A stretch of 32,300 bases of DNA from an uncultured Alphaproteobacteria bacterium (GCA_938034375.1 CALHLB010000091.1:1-32300); one strand, 5' to 3'. Numbered from the stretch's first letter, positions 1 to 13,743 are shown. The notes: a model not told the origin generated them from the sequence alone. Numbers and translations are program-made.

Positions 1-155
1 GCTACCGGGCTGCTCCACCCCGCGTCAAAAGACAAATAATTGTCTGGAGAGATTGCTTGTATAGACATAAACAATTCAAATTGAAACCCTTTTATGACAT
101 TTTTTTAAAATTTCTTTTTGGTTAGGAATGAGACTTTTTTGAACTGCTTTCTTAG

Positions 156-1118
156 TTGAGAGCAAAGTTGACAGCTGCAAGTTATTCTTGTCATATCAAC
201 GCGAAATTTTTCAAGACCAAGCATGATCCAAAAATTATTTTAAAAGGTTTTGATGTGGTATATTTTCTGCTTCTTTCTTTTTTAATGGCAGCTTTACCTG
301 CCAAAAGTTCAGAGTGTGGTTTTGATAAGGAGCATGCCTGCAAGGTTTCTTCAGGCACTTATTATGCTGTCGCGCCTCAAGTAATAAGTGAAAAGCCAAG
401 ACCTGCCGTTTTCTTTTTCCATGGTGGCGGAGGATGGGGAACACGTATTTTTACATCCCGCTCTTTTATAACGAACGCTTTTTTGCAGCGTGGTTATGTT
501 GTCATTGCGCCAAATGGTAAAAAACGCCCAGGAAGCCGCTTTGGGCCAGGTTGGGCATTTATTCCACAATTTAAACCGCATCGGAATGATTTGGCTTTTA
601 CAAGAGAAATTATTGCAGATGCGAAGAAGCGCTTTAATATTGATGAAAACCGGATTTTGATAACAGGATATTCAATCGGTGGCTCCCTTGTTTCGTATCT
701 TGCGTGCCAAAACCCTAAGCTAGCTGCGGCTTTTGCTCCTATTGCCGGTGGGTTTTGGCGACCACATCCGAAAGAGTGTGCGGGGCCTGTCAAATTATTA
801 CATACACATGGATGGCGTGACCAGACAGTGCCGCTTGAAGGGCGACCGCTTGGCAAGGTTCCAGGGGGGCTAGTCCATCAAGGAGATATTTTTGCCACAT
901 TAAATCAGTGGCGTCTTGAGAATGAATGTGTAAAGGTCCGTCCAGACCGTTTTATTACTACAGGTCCGTTTTGGCGTAGAATTTGGACACATTGTTCTGA
1001 TAAAAGCGCACTTGAACTGGCGCTTCACCCAGGTGGGCATGAAGTGCCAGAACATTGGCCTGAACTTGTAATAGAATGGTTTGAAAGCGTGACTGCTAAC
1101 GAGGATGAAAACGGATGA
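156..1118 (+). CDS. Alpha/beta hydrolase, LpqC / polyhydroxybutyrate depolymerase-like secreted esterase (true start probably downstream of the TTG at 156)
   Basis: ORF with hydrophobic signal-like N-terminus, VFFFHGGGGWG oxyanion region, GYSIGGSL nucleophile elbow and C-terminal HPGGHE histidine region. Confidence 0.75.
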   Translation: MRAKLTAASYSCHINAKFFKTKHDPKIILKGFDVVYFLLLSFLMAALPAKSSECGFDKEHACKVSSGTYYAVAPQVISEKPRPAVFFFHGGGGWGTRIFTSRSFITNAFLQRGYVVIAPNGKKRPGSRFGPGWAFIPQFKPHRNDLAFTREIIADAKKRFNIDENRILITGYSIGGSLVSYLACQNPKLAAAFAPIAGGFWRPHPKECAGPVKLLHTHGWRDQTVPLEGRPLGKVPGGLVHQGDIFATLNQWRLENECVKVRPDRFITTGPFWRRIWTHCSDKSALELALHPGGHEVPEHWPELVIEWFESVTANEDENG

Positions 1119-1723
1119 AACTTTATGGCAGCAAAACATCGCCATTTGTCGCGAAATGTCGCATCATTATTAATGAATGCGGTTTGAAAGAGCGTATTGA
1201 AATTGAGGATGTCAGCCTTTCACCAGGCACAATTAATATCGATTTTGCAAAGAAAAATCCCCTCAGACAAATTCCGACCTTAATTACAGAGGATGGCGTT
1301 GCGCTTTATGATTCTTTTGTAATATGTGACTATTTAATTCGTATGGCCGGTAACAAGACACTCTTGCCCGACAATGGGCCAGACCGAACGCGGGTTCTTC
1401 ATATTCATGCTTTATGCTCAGGTATCACCGAAAGAGCGGTACAAACACGATATGAAATGGCTGTAAGACCTGAAGAATATCGTTGGCAGACGGGCATTGA
1501 TGATAATATGGACCGTATTAAACGGGGGCTTTCCCATTTGAATGACGCGGTTATTAACGCGATTGATGGCCCGTTTGACATTTCAGAAGCAGCTTTTGTT
1601 ACAATGCTTCGTTACCTTGATTTTCGTTATAGTGATCTTTCATGGCGGGAAGATTATCCAAACCTTGTAAGCCCTTTTGAATCTTTGAACGAAATGAGCT
1701 GTGTTCAAATGGCTTATGAATAA
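1115..1723 (+). CDS. Glutathione S-transferase family protein
   Basis: N-terminal thioredoxin-like MKLYGSKTSPFVAKCRI...PLRQIPTLITEDGVALYDSFVICDYL; start overlaps the preceding stop (ATGA). Confidence 0.85.
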   Translation: MKLYGSKTSPFVAKCRIIINECGLKERIEIEDVSLSPGTINIDFAKKNPLRQIPTLITEDGVALYDSFVICDYLIRMAGNKTLLPDNGPDRTRVLHIHALCSGITERAVQTRYEMAVRPEEYRWQTGIDDNMDRIKRGLSHLNDAVINAIDGPFDISEAAFVTMLRYLDFRYSDLSWREDYPNLVSPFESLNEMSCVQMAYE

Positions 1724-1730
1724 AAATTTT

Positions 1731-1768
1731 CTGCATTCCTGAAGTTTTAAGAAACTTCAGGAATGCAG
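1731..1768. terminator. Perfect 17-bp stem / 4-nt loop hairpin between convergent genes (bidirectional terminator candidate)
   Basis: CTGCATTCCTGAAGTTT-TAAG-AAACTTCAGGAATGCAG. Confidence 0.7.
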
Positions 1769-1793
1769 CGATGATTATAAACGGCTCTTGTTT

Positions 1794-2972
1794 TTATTCC
1801 GCAGGCGCAAGGGCTGCTTTTTCAGGTTTTGCGTTGTGTTCCAGATAAGCCCATTTGGGGCGCTCGAATAGAAAGAGACCAAAACCAACTTTTTTAATCA
1901 CCCAATACAAAATCAAGGGCGAAACAACCGCGATAAGTGTCACCAGTGCTGAAATTGTCCCTATATCGGAAATAATGCCAAGCTTTAATAAAATAATGCG
2001 GCTTATTGCCATGGGAAAGAAAAAAGCAAGATAAACGACAATTGAGTTTTGACCGCAAATACGCAGGAAGGTCATCCATTTTATTTTTGCCAAAAGCGCC
2101 GAAATTAAAATGACACCCACGGCACCGGCAAATCCCAATAACAGAGAAATGAAGGGCAAATCGCCCAATTTCAGGGTGGTTTGCACACCAAAAAGCGTAA
2201 GTGTGATAGAATTAAACATCAATATCCCATTAATCATAGCCCATAAAAAAAGTCCAGCCAAGCCAAGTATCACGTGATTGCGCCTCCATTCAGCCAGTTT
2301 GAAGAGATAAGGTGCAAATACAAAGCCCGCAAAGAAATAGACATAACGTGATGAAAATTCGTCAATAATGAGATTTCCGGTATGGATGGGTGCAATTTGC
2401 AAGAAAGCAGCCACAACAAAAACAATTGCCCATGGGAGGGGGCGCAATAGTTTCGTTATAATAAACATAATGGGCAACATATAGATAAACCAAAGAGTTG
2501 CGAAAGGCTCCCATAAGGTTTGAAGATATAAAAAGGGCAGATTTTCATAACCATATTCAGCCCCGTAAACAGGAATTTTCGTGCCGAACTGGATGAATGT
2601 CCAAATCAGGTAAAAATAAACAAAATGAACAAGTTTCTTGTCCAAATAGGTTTTCCAAGGGCGGTCAATCACAAGGGCTAAAAAGAGGCCTGCAATCATG
2701 AAAAAATCAGGCATACGGAAAGGGCGGGCAAATTCCACCAGATAATGAAGCCACCCTTCTTCTCCCGTTGCTTTTCCAACACCTAATGTGGAATGCATCA
2801 TAACAACAAAGATGATACAAAAGCCCTTGGCATAATCTACCCAGTCAACACGGGAGCTGGCCTTTAAGGAGTTGCCTTGAGGTGCCATTGCTTTTCTCAA
2901 GCTGTCGGCATTGGCAAATGTGTTCATCTTTATAACCTTGTTATTGAGTACTATAGTGTCTTTCAATATCAT
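1794..2972 (-). CDS. Acyltransferase 3 (OpgC/OafA-like) family multi-TM protein
   Basis: RVDWVDYAKGFCIIFVVMMHSTLG motif, multiple hydrophobic segments, FFMIAGLF; alternative start near 2927. Confidence 0.8.
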   Translation of the reverse strand: MILKDTIVLNNKVIKMNTFANADSLRKAMAPQGNSLKASSRVDWVDYAKGFCIIFVVMMHSTLGVGKATGEEGWLHYLVEFARPFRMPDFFMIAGLFLALVIDRPWKTYLDKKLVHFVYFYLIWTFIQFGTKIPVYGAEYGYENLPFLYLQTLWEPFATLWFIYMLPIMFIITKLLRPLPWAIVFVVAAFLQIAPIHTGNLIIDEFSSRYVYFFAGFVFAPYLFKLAEWRRNHVILGLAGLFLWAMINGILMFNSITLTLFGVQTTLKLGDLPFISLLLGFAGAVGVILISALLAKIKWMTFLRICGQNSIVVYLAFFFPMAISRIILLKLGIISDIGTISALVTLIAVVSPLILYWVIKKVGFGLFLFERPKWAYLEHNAKPEKAALAPAE

Positions 2973-3123
2973 TAAGCGATTAGGAAAAGGGTAACAAGCA
3001 TGTGAAAAAGGGTGCTTTTGTTGCTTATGATTAATATCCCTTTAAATTGCCTTATTTACTTTGCATGGGAACCTGTAATGTGGAATTTTGTAAAAATGTG
3101 TTTGATGGATGGGTTGAGCCGGC

Positions 3124-5268
3124 ATGGCGCGTAAAGGAAAAAATAACGATCGTATAGAGCCGGTTCTTGGCAAAAGCACGCCTGCTAAAGGGGCGCTGGA
3201 TTTGCGTTTGAGTGCGGATGATAAACCTAATTCAGTCAGAACAAAAAGTATAGGCAAGATGAAAGTTAAAAAAACAGCCAAAAGATCCGTTAAAAAGTCC
3301 GTAAAAAATAAAACGACAAGAAAGTCTTCTTTCAGTATCGGTTTCTTATTCAGGCGAATGGTTTATTGGTCCATTGTTTTAGGGCTTTGGGGTGTTATCG
3401 CTGTTGGGGTTGTTATTGCTTATTATACGGCAAAATTGCCCAGCTCCTCTTCATGGAAAGTGCCAGACCGCCCCCCCAATGTGCGGATTGTTGCTATTGA
3501 TGGCGCCTTAATTGGCAATCGTGGGTTAACAGGCGGTGAGGCGGTCCCCTTGCACGAAATGTCGGTTTATTTACCAGAAGCAATTGTTGCCATTGAGGAT
3601 AGGCGATTTTATAGCCATTTCGGATTTGATATTGTTGGTTTTTCTCGGGCTATGGTAACGAATATTACAAAAGGACGCCTGGTGCAGGGCGGGTCTTCTT
3701 TAAGCCAGCAATTGGCCAAGAATTTATTTTTAAAGCCGGAACGCACAATTGAACGTAAAGTGCAGGAATTGATTTTGGCAATTTGGCTTGAAACGCAATA
3801 TACTAAAGACCAGATTTTGGAACTTTATTTAAACCGTGTTTATTTCGGGGCAAATTCTTATGGCGTTGATGCTGCTGCCAGGCGTTATTTTAATAAATCA
3901 GCACGAGATTTAACGTTGGGTGAATCGGCAATGCTGGCAGGTCTTGTAAAAGCGCCCTCCCGTTTGGCGCCTTCAAAAAACCCCGAAGGCGCAAGAAAAC
4001 GCGCTCAGTTGGTTTTAAGTGCGATGGAACGTGAAGGCTTCATTACAGGCAAAGAAAGACTGGATGCCTTACAAAAAGGATCCCAAAAAGTGCCTCCCAA
4101 AAAGACTGGTGCCCAAAATTATATTGCTGATTGGGTCATGGATAGCCTGGAAGGCTTTCTTGGTAGGGTTGAGGGTGATATTATTGTTGAAACGACGATT
4201 GACAGGCATTTGCAAATTTTTGCTCAAAGAGCCATTGCTGATGGTTTGAAAAAACGTGGGCAGGAACTTGGTGTAAGTCAAGGCGCCCTTGTTTCCATGG
4301 ATGGCATTGGTGCAGTGCGCGCTATGGTGGGGGGAAGAAATTATGGAGAAAGCCAATTTAACCGCGCTGTTAAGGCAAAAAGGCAGCCAGGGTCTTCTTT
4401 TAAGCCCTTTGTTTATCTTACGGCCTTAGAATTTGGTCTAACACCTGATACGGTGCGCGTAGATGAACCCATTGCGATTAATGGTTGGCGTCCCAAAAAT
4501 TACTCCAAGAAACATGAAGGACCAATTAAATTACGGCGTGCGCTTGCCAAATCTTTGAATACAATTGCAGCAGGCCTTGCCCATGAGGTGGGGCCGCAAT
4601 ATGTGGTTGAAACAGCAAAACGATTAGGAATTCAATCCAAACTGGCCTCTAATCCCGCTTTAGCCCTTGGTACATCAGAAGTAACGCCTTTTGAGCTGGC
4701 AAGAGCCTATGTGCCATTTGCCAATGGAGGGTTCAGGGTGGAGCCATTTATCATAAAGCGTATAACAACATTGTCTGGCGAGGTGCTTTTTGAACATCAA
4801 GGGCCAAGCCAATATAAGCGTGTTATAGAGCCTGATCATTTGGGTATGATGAATGTCATGCTTTCTGAAACCTTATCTCTTGGAACAGGGAAACGCGCGA
4901 CATTAAAAAACTGGCCAGCTGGCGGCAAAACAGGCACGAGCCAAAATTTTCGTGATGCATGGTTTGCAGGCTTTACATCGAATTTGACAACGGTTGTCTG
5001 GTTGGGAAATGATAATAATTCGCCAACAAAAAAAGCTTCGGGCGGCAATTTACCCGCTTCAATATGGAAAACTTTTATGGAAGAAGCGCATCAAGGCATA
5101 CCCGTTGCAGGCTTACCAGGAATTAGTAATGGCAAAAGACAAGCGGTTCAGGAACCATCAATTAATGACTTGATTGAACAAGAAAGAAGGCCAAGGGTTG
5201 TGCGCGCTAATGAAGGACAGGAACGCGGTGTACGTGGCTTTTTTAACCGTCTTTTGGGGCGTGATTAA
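3124..5268 (+). CDS. Penicillin-binding protein 1A family (transglycosylase/transpeptidase)
   Basis: GT51 motif AIEDRRFYSHFGFD, GGSSLSQQLAKNL; transpeptidase motifs PGSSFKPF (SxxK), KTGTS. Confidence 0.93.
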   Translation: MARKGKNNDRIEPVLGKSTPAKGALDLRLSADDKPNSVRTKSIGKMKVKKTAKRSVKKSVKNKTTRKSSFSIGFLFRRMVYWSIVLGLWGVIAVGVVIAYYTAKLPSSSSWKVPDRPPNVRIVAIDGALIGNRGLTGGEAVPLHEMSVYLPEAIVAIEDRRFYSHFGFDIVGFSRAMVTNITKGRLVQGGSSLSQQLAKNLFLKPERTIERKVQELILAIWLETQYTKDQILELYLNRVYFGANSYGVDAAARRYFNKSARDLTLGESAMLAGLVKAPSRLAPSKNPEGARKRAQLVLSAMEREGFITGKERLDALQKGSQKVPPKKTGAQNYIADWVMDSLEGFLGRVEGDIIVETTIDRHLQIFAQRAIADGLKKRGQELGVSQGALVSMDGIGAVRAMVGGRNYGESQFNRAVKAKRQPGSSFKPFVYLTALEFGLTPDTVRVDEPIAINGWRPKNYSKKHEGPIKLRRALAKSLNTIAAGLAHEVGPQYVVETAKRLGIQSKLASNPALALGTSEVTPFELARAYVPFANGGFRVEPFIIKRITTLSGEVLFEHQGPSQYKRVIEPDHLGMMNVMLSETLSLGTGKRATLKNWPAGGKTGTSQNFRDAWFAGFTSNLTTVVWLGNDNNSPTKKASGGNLPASIWKTFMEEAHQGIPVAGLPGISNGKRQAVQEPSINDLIEQERRPRVVRANEGQERGVRGFFNRLLGRD

Positions 5269-5427
5269 TTTATATTCAGCCCAAAGAACGGGAATGCCGG
5301 TTACTCTATAGAGGATTGCAGAGGAACATCTTTTCAATTTAAATACTGGCAATGCTCGATCAAATAAACCTGTTCCAAAATTGTTCTATGATCCTTGAAA
5401 AAGCAAAAAATTAGAGGTGGTTCATTT

Positions 5428-6429
5428 ATGGCATTGCGCACATTGACGTTATTAGACCCTCAGGGAGGGGATGAAATATTGAAAGTGCTGGCCGAAGAGC
5501 CGACCGTAATCCAATATTGGTCTGGCAGCGGGTCTAAAGAAAACCCGCGAGAGATTAATGTTCTTGCATCTTCTGAACATTTGCAGGATCTGATAGATAA
5601 GCTCCAGCGCCATTTTAGCAAAGATGTTGATTGGCGAGTTATTGTTGCACCGGTTGAAACTGTTATTCCGCGTTATGAAGAAAAACGCCAAGAAGAAATC
5701 AGGGCCAAAAAGACTTATGGCACTTTGACGCGTGAAGCTCTATACGACCAGATTTTAAAGGGTACCCGCACAAGCACAGATTTTATTATTCTGGTTATCC
5801 TTGCAACAATTGTTACGACCATCGGCCTGGCAACGAATAATCTGGCTGTTATCATCGGTGCAATGGTGATTGCGCCGCTTCTTGGACCAAATCTGGCACT
5901 AAGTTTTGGTGTGACATTAGGTGATAAAGATATGGTTATTGAGGCGTTAAAGGCCAATCTTGTTGGGTTTGGATTAACGATGGCGCTTAGCATATTAATC
6001 GGGCTGCTTCTACCTTATAATATTTTCGCTGAAAGCCATGAATATCTGCTACGTACGAGTGTTGGTTATGATGGTATTTTGCTGGCTTTTGCATCTGGTT
6101 CAACGGCTGTTTTATCTCTAACGGCAGGCATTTCCAGTGCCATGGTCGGCGTGATGGTTGCCGTGGCTTTGATGCCGCCTGCCGTTACATTGGGGCTGGC
6201 CTTGGGGTCGGGCGCATTTAACCAAGCTTACGGAGCAGCTTTATTACTTGCCATCAATATTATTTGCGTAAATATTGCTGCTAAGGCTGTTTTCACGTTC
6301 AAAGGTATTCGTCCACGCACTTGGTATAAACGTAAAAAATCCAAGCAATCCTTAAAGGTTAGTCTTGCTTTTTGGGGGATACTCTTAGGGATCTTAATCG
6401 CCCTGATTTATTTATGGCAACAGAGGTAA
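5428..6429 (+). CDS. DUF389 / TIGR00341-type multi-TM membrane protein
   Basis: ATIVTTIGLATNNLAVIIGAMVIAPLLGPNLALSFG signature; internal ATG at 5428 preferred over 5395. Confidence 0.8.
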   Translation: MALRTLTLLDPQGGDEILKVLAEEPTVIQYWSGSGSKENPREINVLASSEHLQDLIDKLQRHFSKDVDWRVIVAPVETVIPRYEEKRQEEIRAKKTYGTLTREALYDQILKGTRTSTDFIILVILATIVTTIGLATNNLAVIIGAMVIAPLLGPNLALSFGVTLGDKDMVIEALKANLVGFGLTMALSILIGLLLPYNIFAESHEYLLRTSVGYDGILLAFASGSTAVLSLTAGISSAMVGVMVAVALMPPAVTLGLALGSGAFNQAYGAALLLAINIICVNIAAKAVFTFKGIRPRTWYKRKKSKQSLKVSLAFWGILLGILIALIYLWQQR

Positions 6430-6576
6430 TGGGAAAGTTTTATATTAATAGGTTGTATTCAAGTCTTGCCATCATTTTTTGCTTTTCAAAGCAGTGTCAT
6501 TTTAAAAGGGTTGAACTATACTATTAACCTTTATAAAAAAGATTAAGTGACTTTGATAGATTATAATCGAGTATTG

Positions 6577-9096
<2,520 letters not shown>

Positions 9097-9358
9097 ACAT
9101 AAATTGTAACGTGAGTGTTATGCATTAGATTTGAAGTGTTGCCTTTGACTGATATCAATTAATAGGTCCAGACCCTAACCAGAATAAATCACCTATCATA
9201 AATCTACTGTATAACAAGTGAATTACATTCTTGCGTAAAAGAAAAATAATTTAACAGATCCTGAGCCTAGCTGTACCATTTTCCTACGTTTTTAAAAATT
9301 TTAGAAGTTATTAAAAGGTGCTAAATGTTGTTTTATGGAAAGTCTGTGAAATCTTACC

Positions 9359-10365
9359 TTATGAGTTCATTTTCTTTTCTAAAATGCAGCCATATAGCGC
9401 ATTAAACATATCTATAGTCGCCGCATGAACAGGCACATGCAGTCCCTTTTTTTCTGCAAGATGTTCTATAAACGTTAAACCAAATGGAACATCTTCTGTA
9501 ATATAGCGTGTCGTTGTACTTGTTGGTCCTTTGGGAAGTCCTTTGCGTTTTTTGTTCAGCTCATCAACCATGTTAGCGAGAGTGGTTCCATCGTCAAAAC
9601 CATATATACGGTGGTAGTGTTCAACGAGTGATGGTACGAAAACATTATATGCACTTGCAACGCTTAAACGTTCAGCATCCAAGGCTTCTGTAAGACGGGC
9701 AACGCTTGGGGTGATGCCGGCTAATTGCTCCAATCTTCTCCATTCTCAATGCGCGTGAAGTTACATAATGCGTTGCCGGCATGGATAGTTGGGTTGAGAT
9801 TTGAAAATAAAACCCACAGGCGGGAGGGCGCCTCTTGAATAACATTCCCAAACAAACCTCGCCAAAAATCAAATTCTGTGGGATGGTCATCAGCTAATAT
9901 AATAGCCGCTTTACATTCTTTTCTTAAAATGCCGATATTCACTTCGGCGCTCTGTTTTCGCCGACCTGTCAGAATTGTAGTTCCTAGTGCCAAAATTGAG
10001 GTTGTTTTTCCAGCTTTTGCGAGCGCCGCTGCTAAATAATCTCCGCTCAGTGATAGTTCAGCGCTAACAAGAACCCGTTGAGTTGAATCCAGGTGAACCG
10101 CCAATTGATCCATGATGGAAGCATGGCTATTGGCTGTTGTTGCGATGATACAAGCGTCAGCACCTGTTAAGGCTTCTTGCATGTCATCGGTTACATCACA
10201 GGTGAATGAATGTTCCAAGCCGCCGCTTGCTTTTATAGTTTTGCCATAAAGATCTTTGCCGCTTTTGCCCGACAGAGAGAAAAGTACCGGGTCATGCCCC
10301 GCTTTACTAAGCATTGCAGCATATCCAAGTCCAATGCTGCCAGTCCCAAAAATTGCGATTCTCAT
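9359..10365 (-). pseudogene. NAD/NADP octopine/nopaline dehydrogenase-family protein, split by one frameshift
   Basis: N-part MRIAIFGTGSIGLGYAAMLSKAGH Rossmann plus NPTIH; C-part GITPSVARLTEALDAERLSVA...RYITEDVPFGL; restoring one G at ~9730 gives ENGEDWEQLAGITPSVARL. Confidence 0.85.
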
Positions 10366-10402
10366 TGGTTTTCTTTCTCTAATGCCTTGTTTGTTTTAAT
10401 CT

Positions 10403-11746
10403 TTAGTCGACTTTGCTGGAATATGGCTTTGTTCTAGCAAGATCGCCCATTGAGATGGGAATGATCGGATTTCTTAATTTATGTGGCCCAATAGATTGTT
10501 TATCTGCTCCAGTTGCTTCACTAAGAAGATTTTCAACAGAAAGAGCGCACATACGGCCCTGGCATGGCCCCATGCCGCATCTTAAATTTGTTTTCAGGCG
10601 ATTTGGATCAGCACCGAATGAACGCGCATTCTCTAAAATCTGGTCTTTCGTCACAGATTCACACCGACAAATTGTTGTCTTACCCGTGGCCATTTCTCCG
10701 CTTCCGATTGCTGGATACATGGCGTCAATAAAAGATCTGAATTTTGTCTCTTTTTTAAGGGTGCTCGTGACCCATTCAGGGGTTTTGTTTTCCATTAAGG
10801 TATGAGCGGCGGCAATACCGCTCAACTTTGCAGACTTGGCTCCCAGGATGCGGCCTGCATCGCCAGCAACGACAATGTTATCGTTAGAGATTGGCGCCCA
10901 ACACTTTTGTTGATAGGATATTTCTAACTGTAGTCCTGCAGCCCCCCCAGGGTTAACATTTGGCACAACACCATCATGCAAAAGAACGGTTTGTGCCTCA
11001 AACATGCGATCCACACCATCATAGAATCGAACACCATTGACACAAGTATCACCAAGTATTTCAATTGAACTTGCATTTTGATAGACAGGTACACGAGATA
11101 AGGCACGTTTGATCAAGTAGCCAACACCCTTGATCAGGTATTTTCTACCATGCCAGGCTCCCCCAAGATTGCTAAATATATCATGTGAGTTCTTTTTAAA
11201 GCTTGGCTCAATAAAAGCAGTTATCTGCCCACCAACCGCTAAAACTTGAGCCGCATAAAGAAGGGGTAGCGGGCCTGTGCCAACGATAATTAAAGGTCCC
11301 TTTGGTACGCCGCCCCCAGCCTTAAGAAGAATTTGAGCAGCGCCAACCCCCATCACGCCAGGTAAGGTCCAACCAGGTAATGGCATGGGGCGCTCTTGGG
11401 CGCCTGTGGGCAATACGACTTTACCAGGTTTGAAAGTTAACGTTCCATTAGGTCCACGAACACTTGCTGATCCATCAGGATCTAAATGCCATAATGCATG
11501 TTCAGGAAGATAGGTAATTGATGATGATAAAACGCCATCAATCAACGTTTGACCTTCATGATAACTGGAACCTAACGCCTTCCATATTGCGGGCCTTTTT
11601 GTACGGGTGGAATTCAAATAGGCATAAATGTTGCCACCAAGTTCTGGCTTGTTCTCAATGAGGGTAACATTTGCACCATTTTGCGAGGCCGTTAAGGCAG
11701 CAGACATGCCAGCGGGGCCGCCGCCAATAACAAGAAGATCAGTCAT
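10403..11746 (-). CDS. FAD/NAD(P)-dependent oxidoreductase with BFD-like C-terminal [2Fe-2S] domain, opine oxidase subunit A / HcnB-like
   Basis: LLVIGGGPAGMSAALTASQNGANVTLIE; C-terminal CRCESVTKDQI...CGMGPCQGRMC. Confidence 0.85.
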   Translation of the reverse strand: MTDLLVIGGGPAGMSAALTASQNGANVTLIENKPELGGNIYAYLNSTRTKRPAIWKALGSSYHEGQTLIDGVLSSSITYLPEHALWHLDPDGSASVRGPNGTLTFKPGKVVLPTGAQERPMPLPGWTLPGVMGVGAAQILLKAGGGVPKGPLIIVGTGPLPLLYAAQVLAVGGQITAFIEPSFKKNSHDIFSNLGGAWHGRKYLIKGVGYLIKRALSRVPVYQNASSIEILGDTCVNGVRFYDGVDRMFEAQTVLLHDGVVPNVNPGGAAGLQLEISYQQKCWAPISNDNIVVAGDAGRILGAKSAKLSGIAAAHTLMENKTPEWVTSTLKKETKFRSFIDAMYPAIGSGEMATGKTTICRCESVTKDQILENARSFGADPNRLKTNLRCGMGPCQGRMCALSVENLLSEATGADKQSIGPHKLRNPIIPISMGDLARTKPYSSKVD

Positions 11747-12008
11747 TTGACAAATTCCTTTTGATAGACATACCCTCCTTGAGTGAGGTTAAGCATGCTT
11801 GGACTGAAGGAACGCCATCAACTTCAACCAGACACTCAAAGCAAATGCCCATCATGCAATGTGGTGCGCGCTTTGTTTGGTCAACCGGATGTTCCCGAAA
11901 AGGGGTTAATTCATGCCTCAACATGAAAGCGGCAAGATTTTCGCCAGCCTCAGCCGTGTAAGATTTGTCATCTATTATAATATTAATAGTCATAATAACT
12001 CCGTTCAA
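11739..12008 (-). CDS. (2Fe-2S)-binding small subunit of heteromeric opine/amino-acid oxidase (HcnA-like)
   Basis: AAFMLRHELTPFREHP...RAPHCMMGICFECLVEVDGVPSVQAC; overlaps downstream oxidoreductase gene. Confidence 0.82.
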   Translation of the reverse strand: MNGVIMTINIIIDDKSYTAEAGENLAAFMLRHELTPFREHPVDQTKRAPHCMMGICFECLVEVDGVPSVQACLTSLKEGMSIKRNLSND

Positions 12009-12177
12009 ACATAAAAATAAGCGTATAAGTTATAATATTCAAATACATTCATTAGTGGAATATATTCCGTTAGGTTATAATAAAAGTTATAACTTAATGG
12101 AAATGTTTGCAAAAAAATACGATTTGACGTTATGAAAAAACAGGGGTTTTCTGTTTACTTATACCAAGGAGGAACAA

Positions 12178-13683
12178 ATGAAGAGATTATTAATTGCAAC
12201 TGCTTTAATGGCCACAATGGCTACTGGTGCAGTTTCGGAGCAAGTCACTTTGGGAATAAACGCTGCTAGTGTAACTCAACTTGATCCACATGTATCGACA
12301 AAGCTTGCCGACAAAGTCGTGTTTGGCATGATGTTTAATGGTTCGGTGCGCTTTGCGCCAGGTTCCATGTCGGCAGATGATATTGAGCCTGATCTTGCAG
12401 AAAGCTGGACGCGTTCTGATGATGGTTTGGTTTGGACTTTCAAGCTTCCCAAGGTGTTCAGTTTCATGGCGGGTATGGTGAGCTGAAGGCAGAAGATGTT
12501 GTCTACTCGATTGAGCGTGCGGCAGATCCAGATCGTTCTGGTGTTGCTTCTGATTATGCACAACTAGAATCTGTGACAGCGTTGGATGATTACACGGTTG
12601 AAATCAAGTTAAAACAGCCTATTCCATCATTATTAGGTGTTGTTGCTAATTACCATGGTGGCAATATAGTATCTAAAGCTGCAGCAGAAAAGCTTGGTGA
12701 AAATTTCAAGGGTAATCCAATTGGAACAGGACCATTTGCCTATGAGGAGTTGGCTGACGGTCAGTTTTTGAAATTGACAGCGCATGAAAAATATTTCCGT
12801 GGGCAACCAAGTATTGAAGACGTTACCATCCGTTTTATTCCGCAATGGTGAACTTGATGCATTTTATGGTACGCGAGAAGATCGTTGGATAAATCGCTTC
12901 AAGAAAGAAGATAAGGCGGAAGTGGATGTGTTTCAGCCGGGTGAACTTCGGACTTTGCACTTCAATCAATCTATTAAACCATTTGATGACATCCGCGTTA
13001 GAAAAGCAATTGCCCACGCACTTAACCGTGATGTGTTGATAAGTTTTATGGGGCAGACGGTTGCCAAGTCTAACCCTTCTCCGGTTCCAGGTGGTTATCT
13101 GGGGCATGATGCCACTTTGGAAGGCTTGCCACACGATATAGAAAAAGCAAAAGCTCTATTGGCAGAAGCTGGCCATCCAGATGGATTTGAAGCAACTGTC
13201 TATATTACCGAGCGCCCAGCCTTACTTACGCCGATGCAGATTATTCAGGCGCAGTTGAGGAAGGTTGGTATTAATGTGAAGTTGGAAGTGACAGAGCATT
13301 CAGCTTGGCATAAGGCTATTCGTGATAATGTGAGCGCCATGGTGCTTTATGGTGCGGCTCGGTTCCCTGTAGCAGATACGTATCTCACACAGTTCTATCA
13401 CTCTGCCAGTGCAGTAAAAACACCAACTGCAGTAACGAATTTTTCTCATTGTAATGTCGCTGATTCTCAAATTGAAGCAGCCCGTTCTGAAGCCGATGCT
13501 GCAAAGCAGATTGCTTTGTGGGGTGAAGCTCAAGCAGCAATCATTGAGGAGGTATGTTCTGTGCCGTTGTTTGAATTGCAACAGGTTTGGGGTCGCTCGC
13601 CAAAGCTCAATTATGGTTATGATCTGAAGGGCGCTCTCTCATTGGGGCCAATTATCAACGAGACGACAACAAAGTCTAAGTAA
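12178..13683 (+). pseudogene. ABC transporter periplasmic substrate-binding protein, SBP family 5 (peptide/opine), with two frame breaks
   Basis: Three successive frames: DGLVWTFKL | GVQFHGGYGELKAEDVVYSIERAADP...DVTIRFIP | RNGELDAFYG...FDDIRVRKAIAHALNRD; signal peptide at N-terminus. Confidence 0.87.
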
Positions 13684-13693
13684 ATCAAGTGTT

Positions 13694-13720
13694 AAAGGCC
13701 TTGAGTAATCGAGGCCTTTT
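13694..13720 (+). terminator. Intercistronic hairpin between binding-protein gene and permeases (attenuator candidate)
   Basis: AAAGGCCT-tgagtaatcg-AGGCCTTTT. Confidence 0.65.
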
Positions 13721-13743
13721 ACCCAGAGCAAGAAAGGGCTTTT

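Noticed and set aside
4019-4356. Alternative-frame ORFs inside PBP1A
   Set aside because: They overlap an intact, strongly recognisable PBP1A reading frame.
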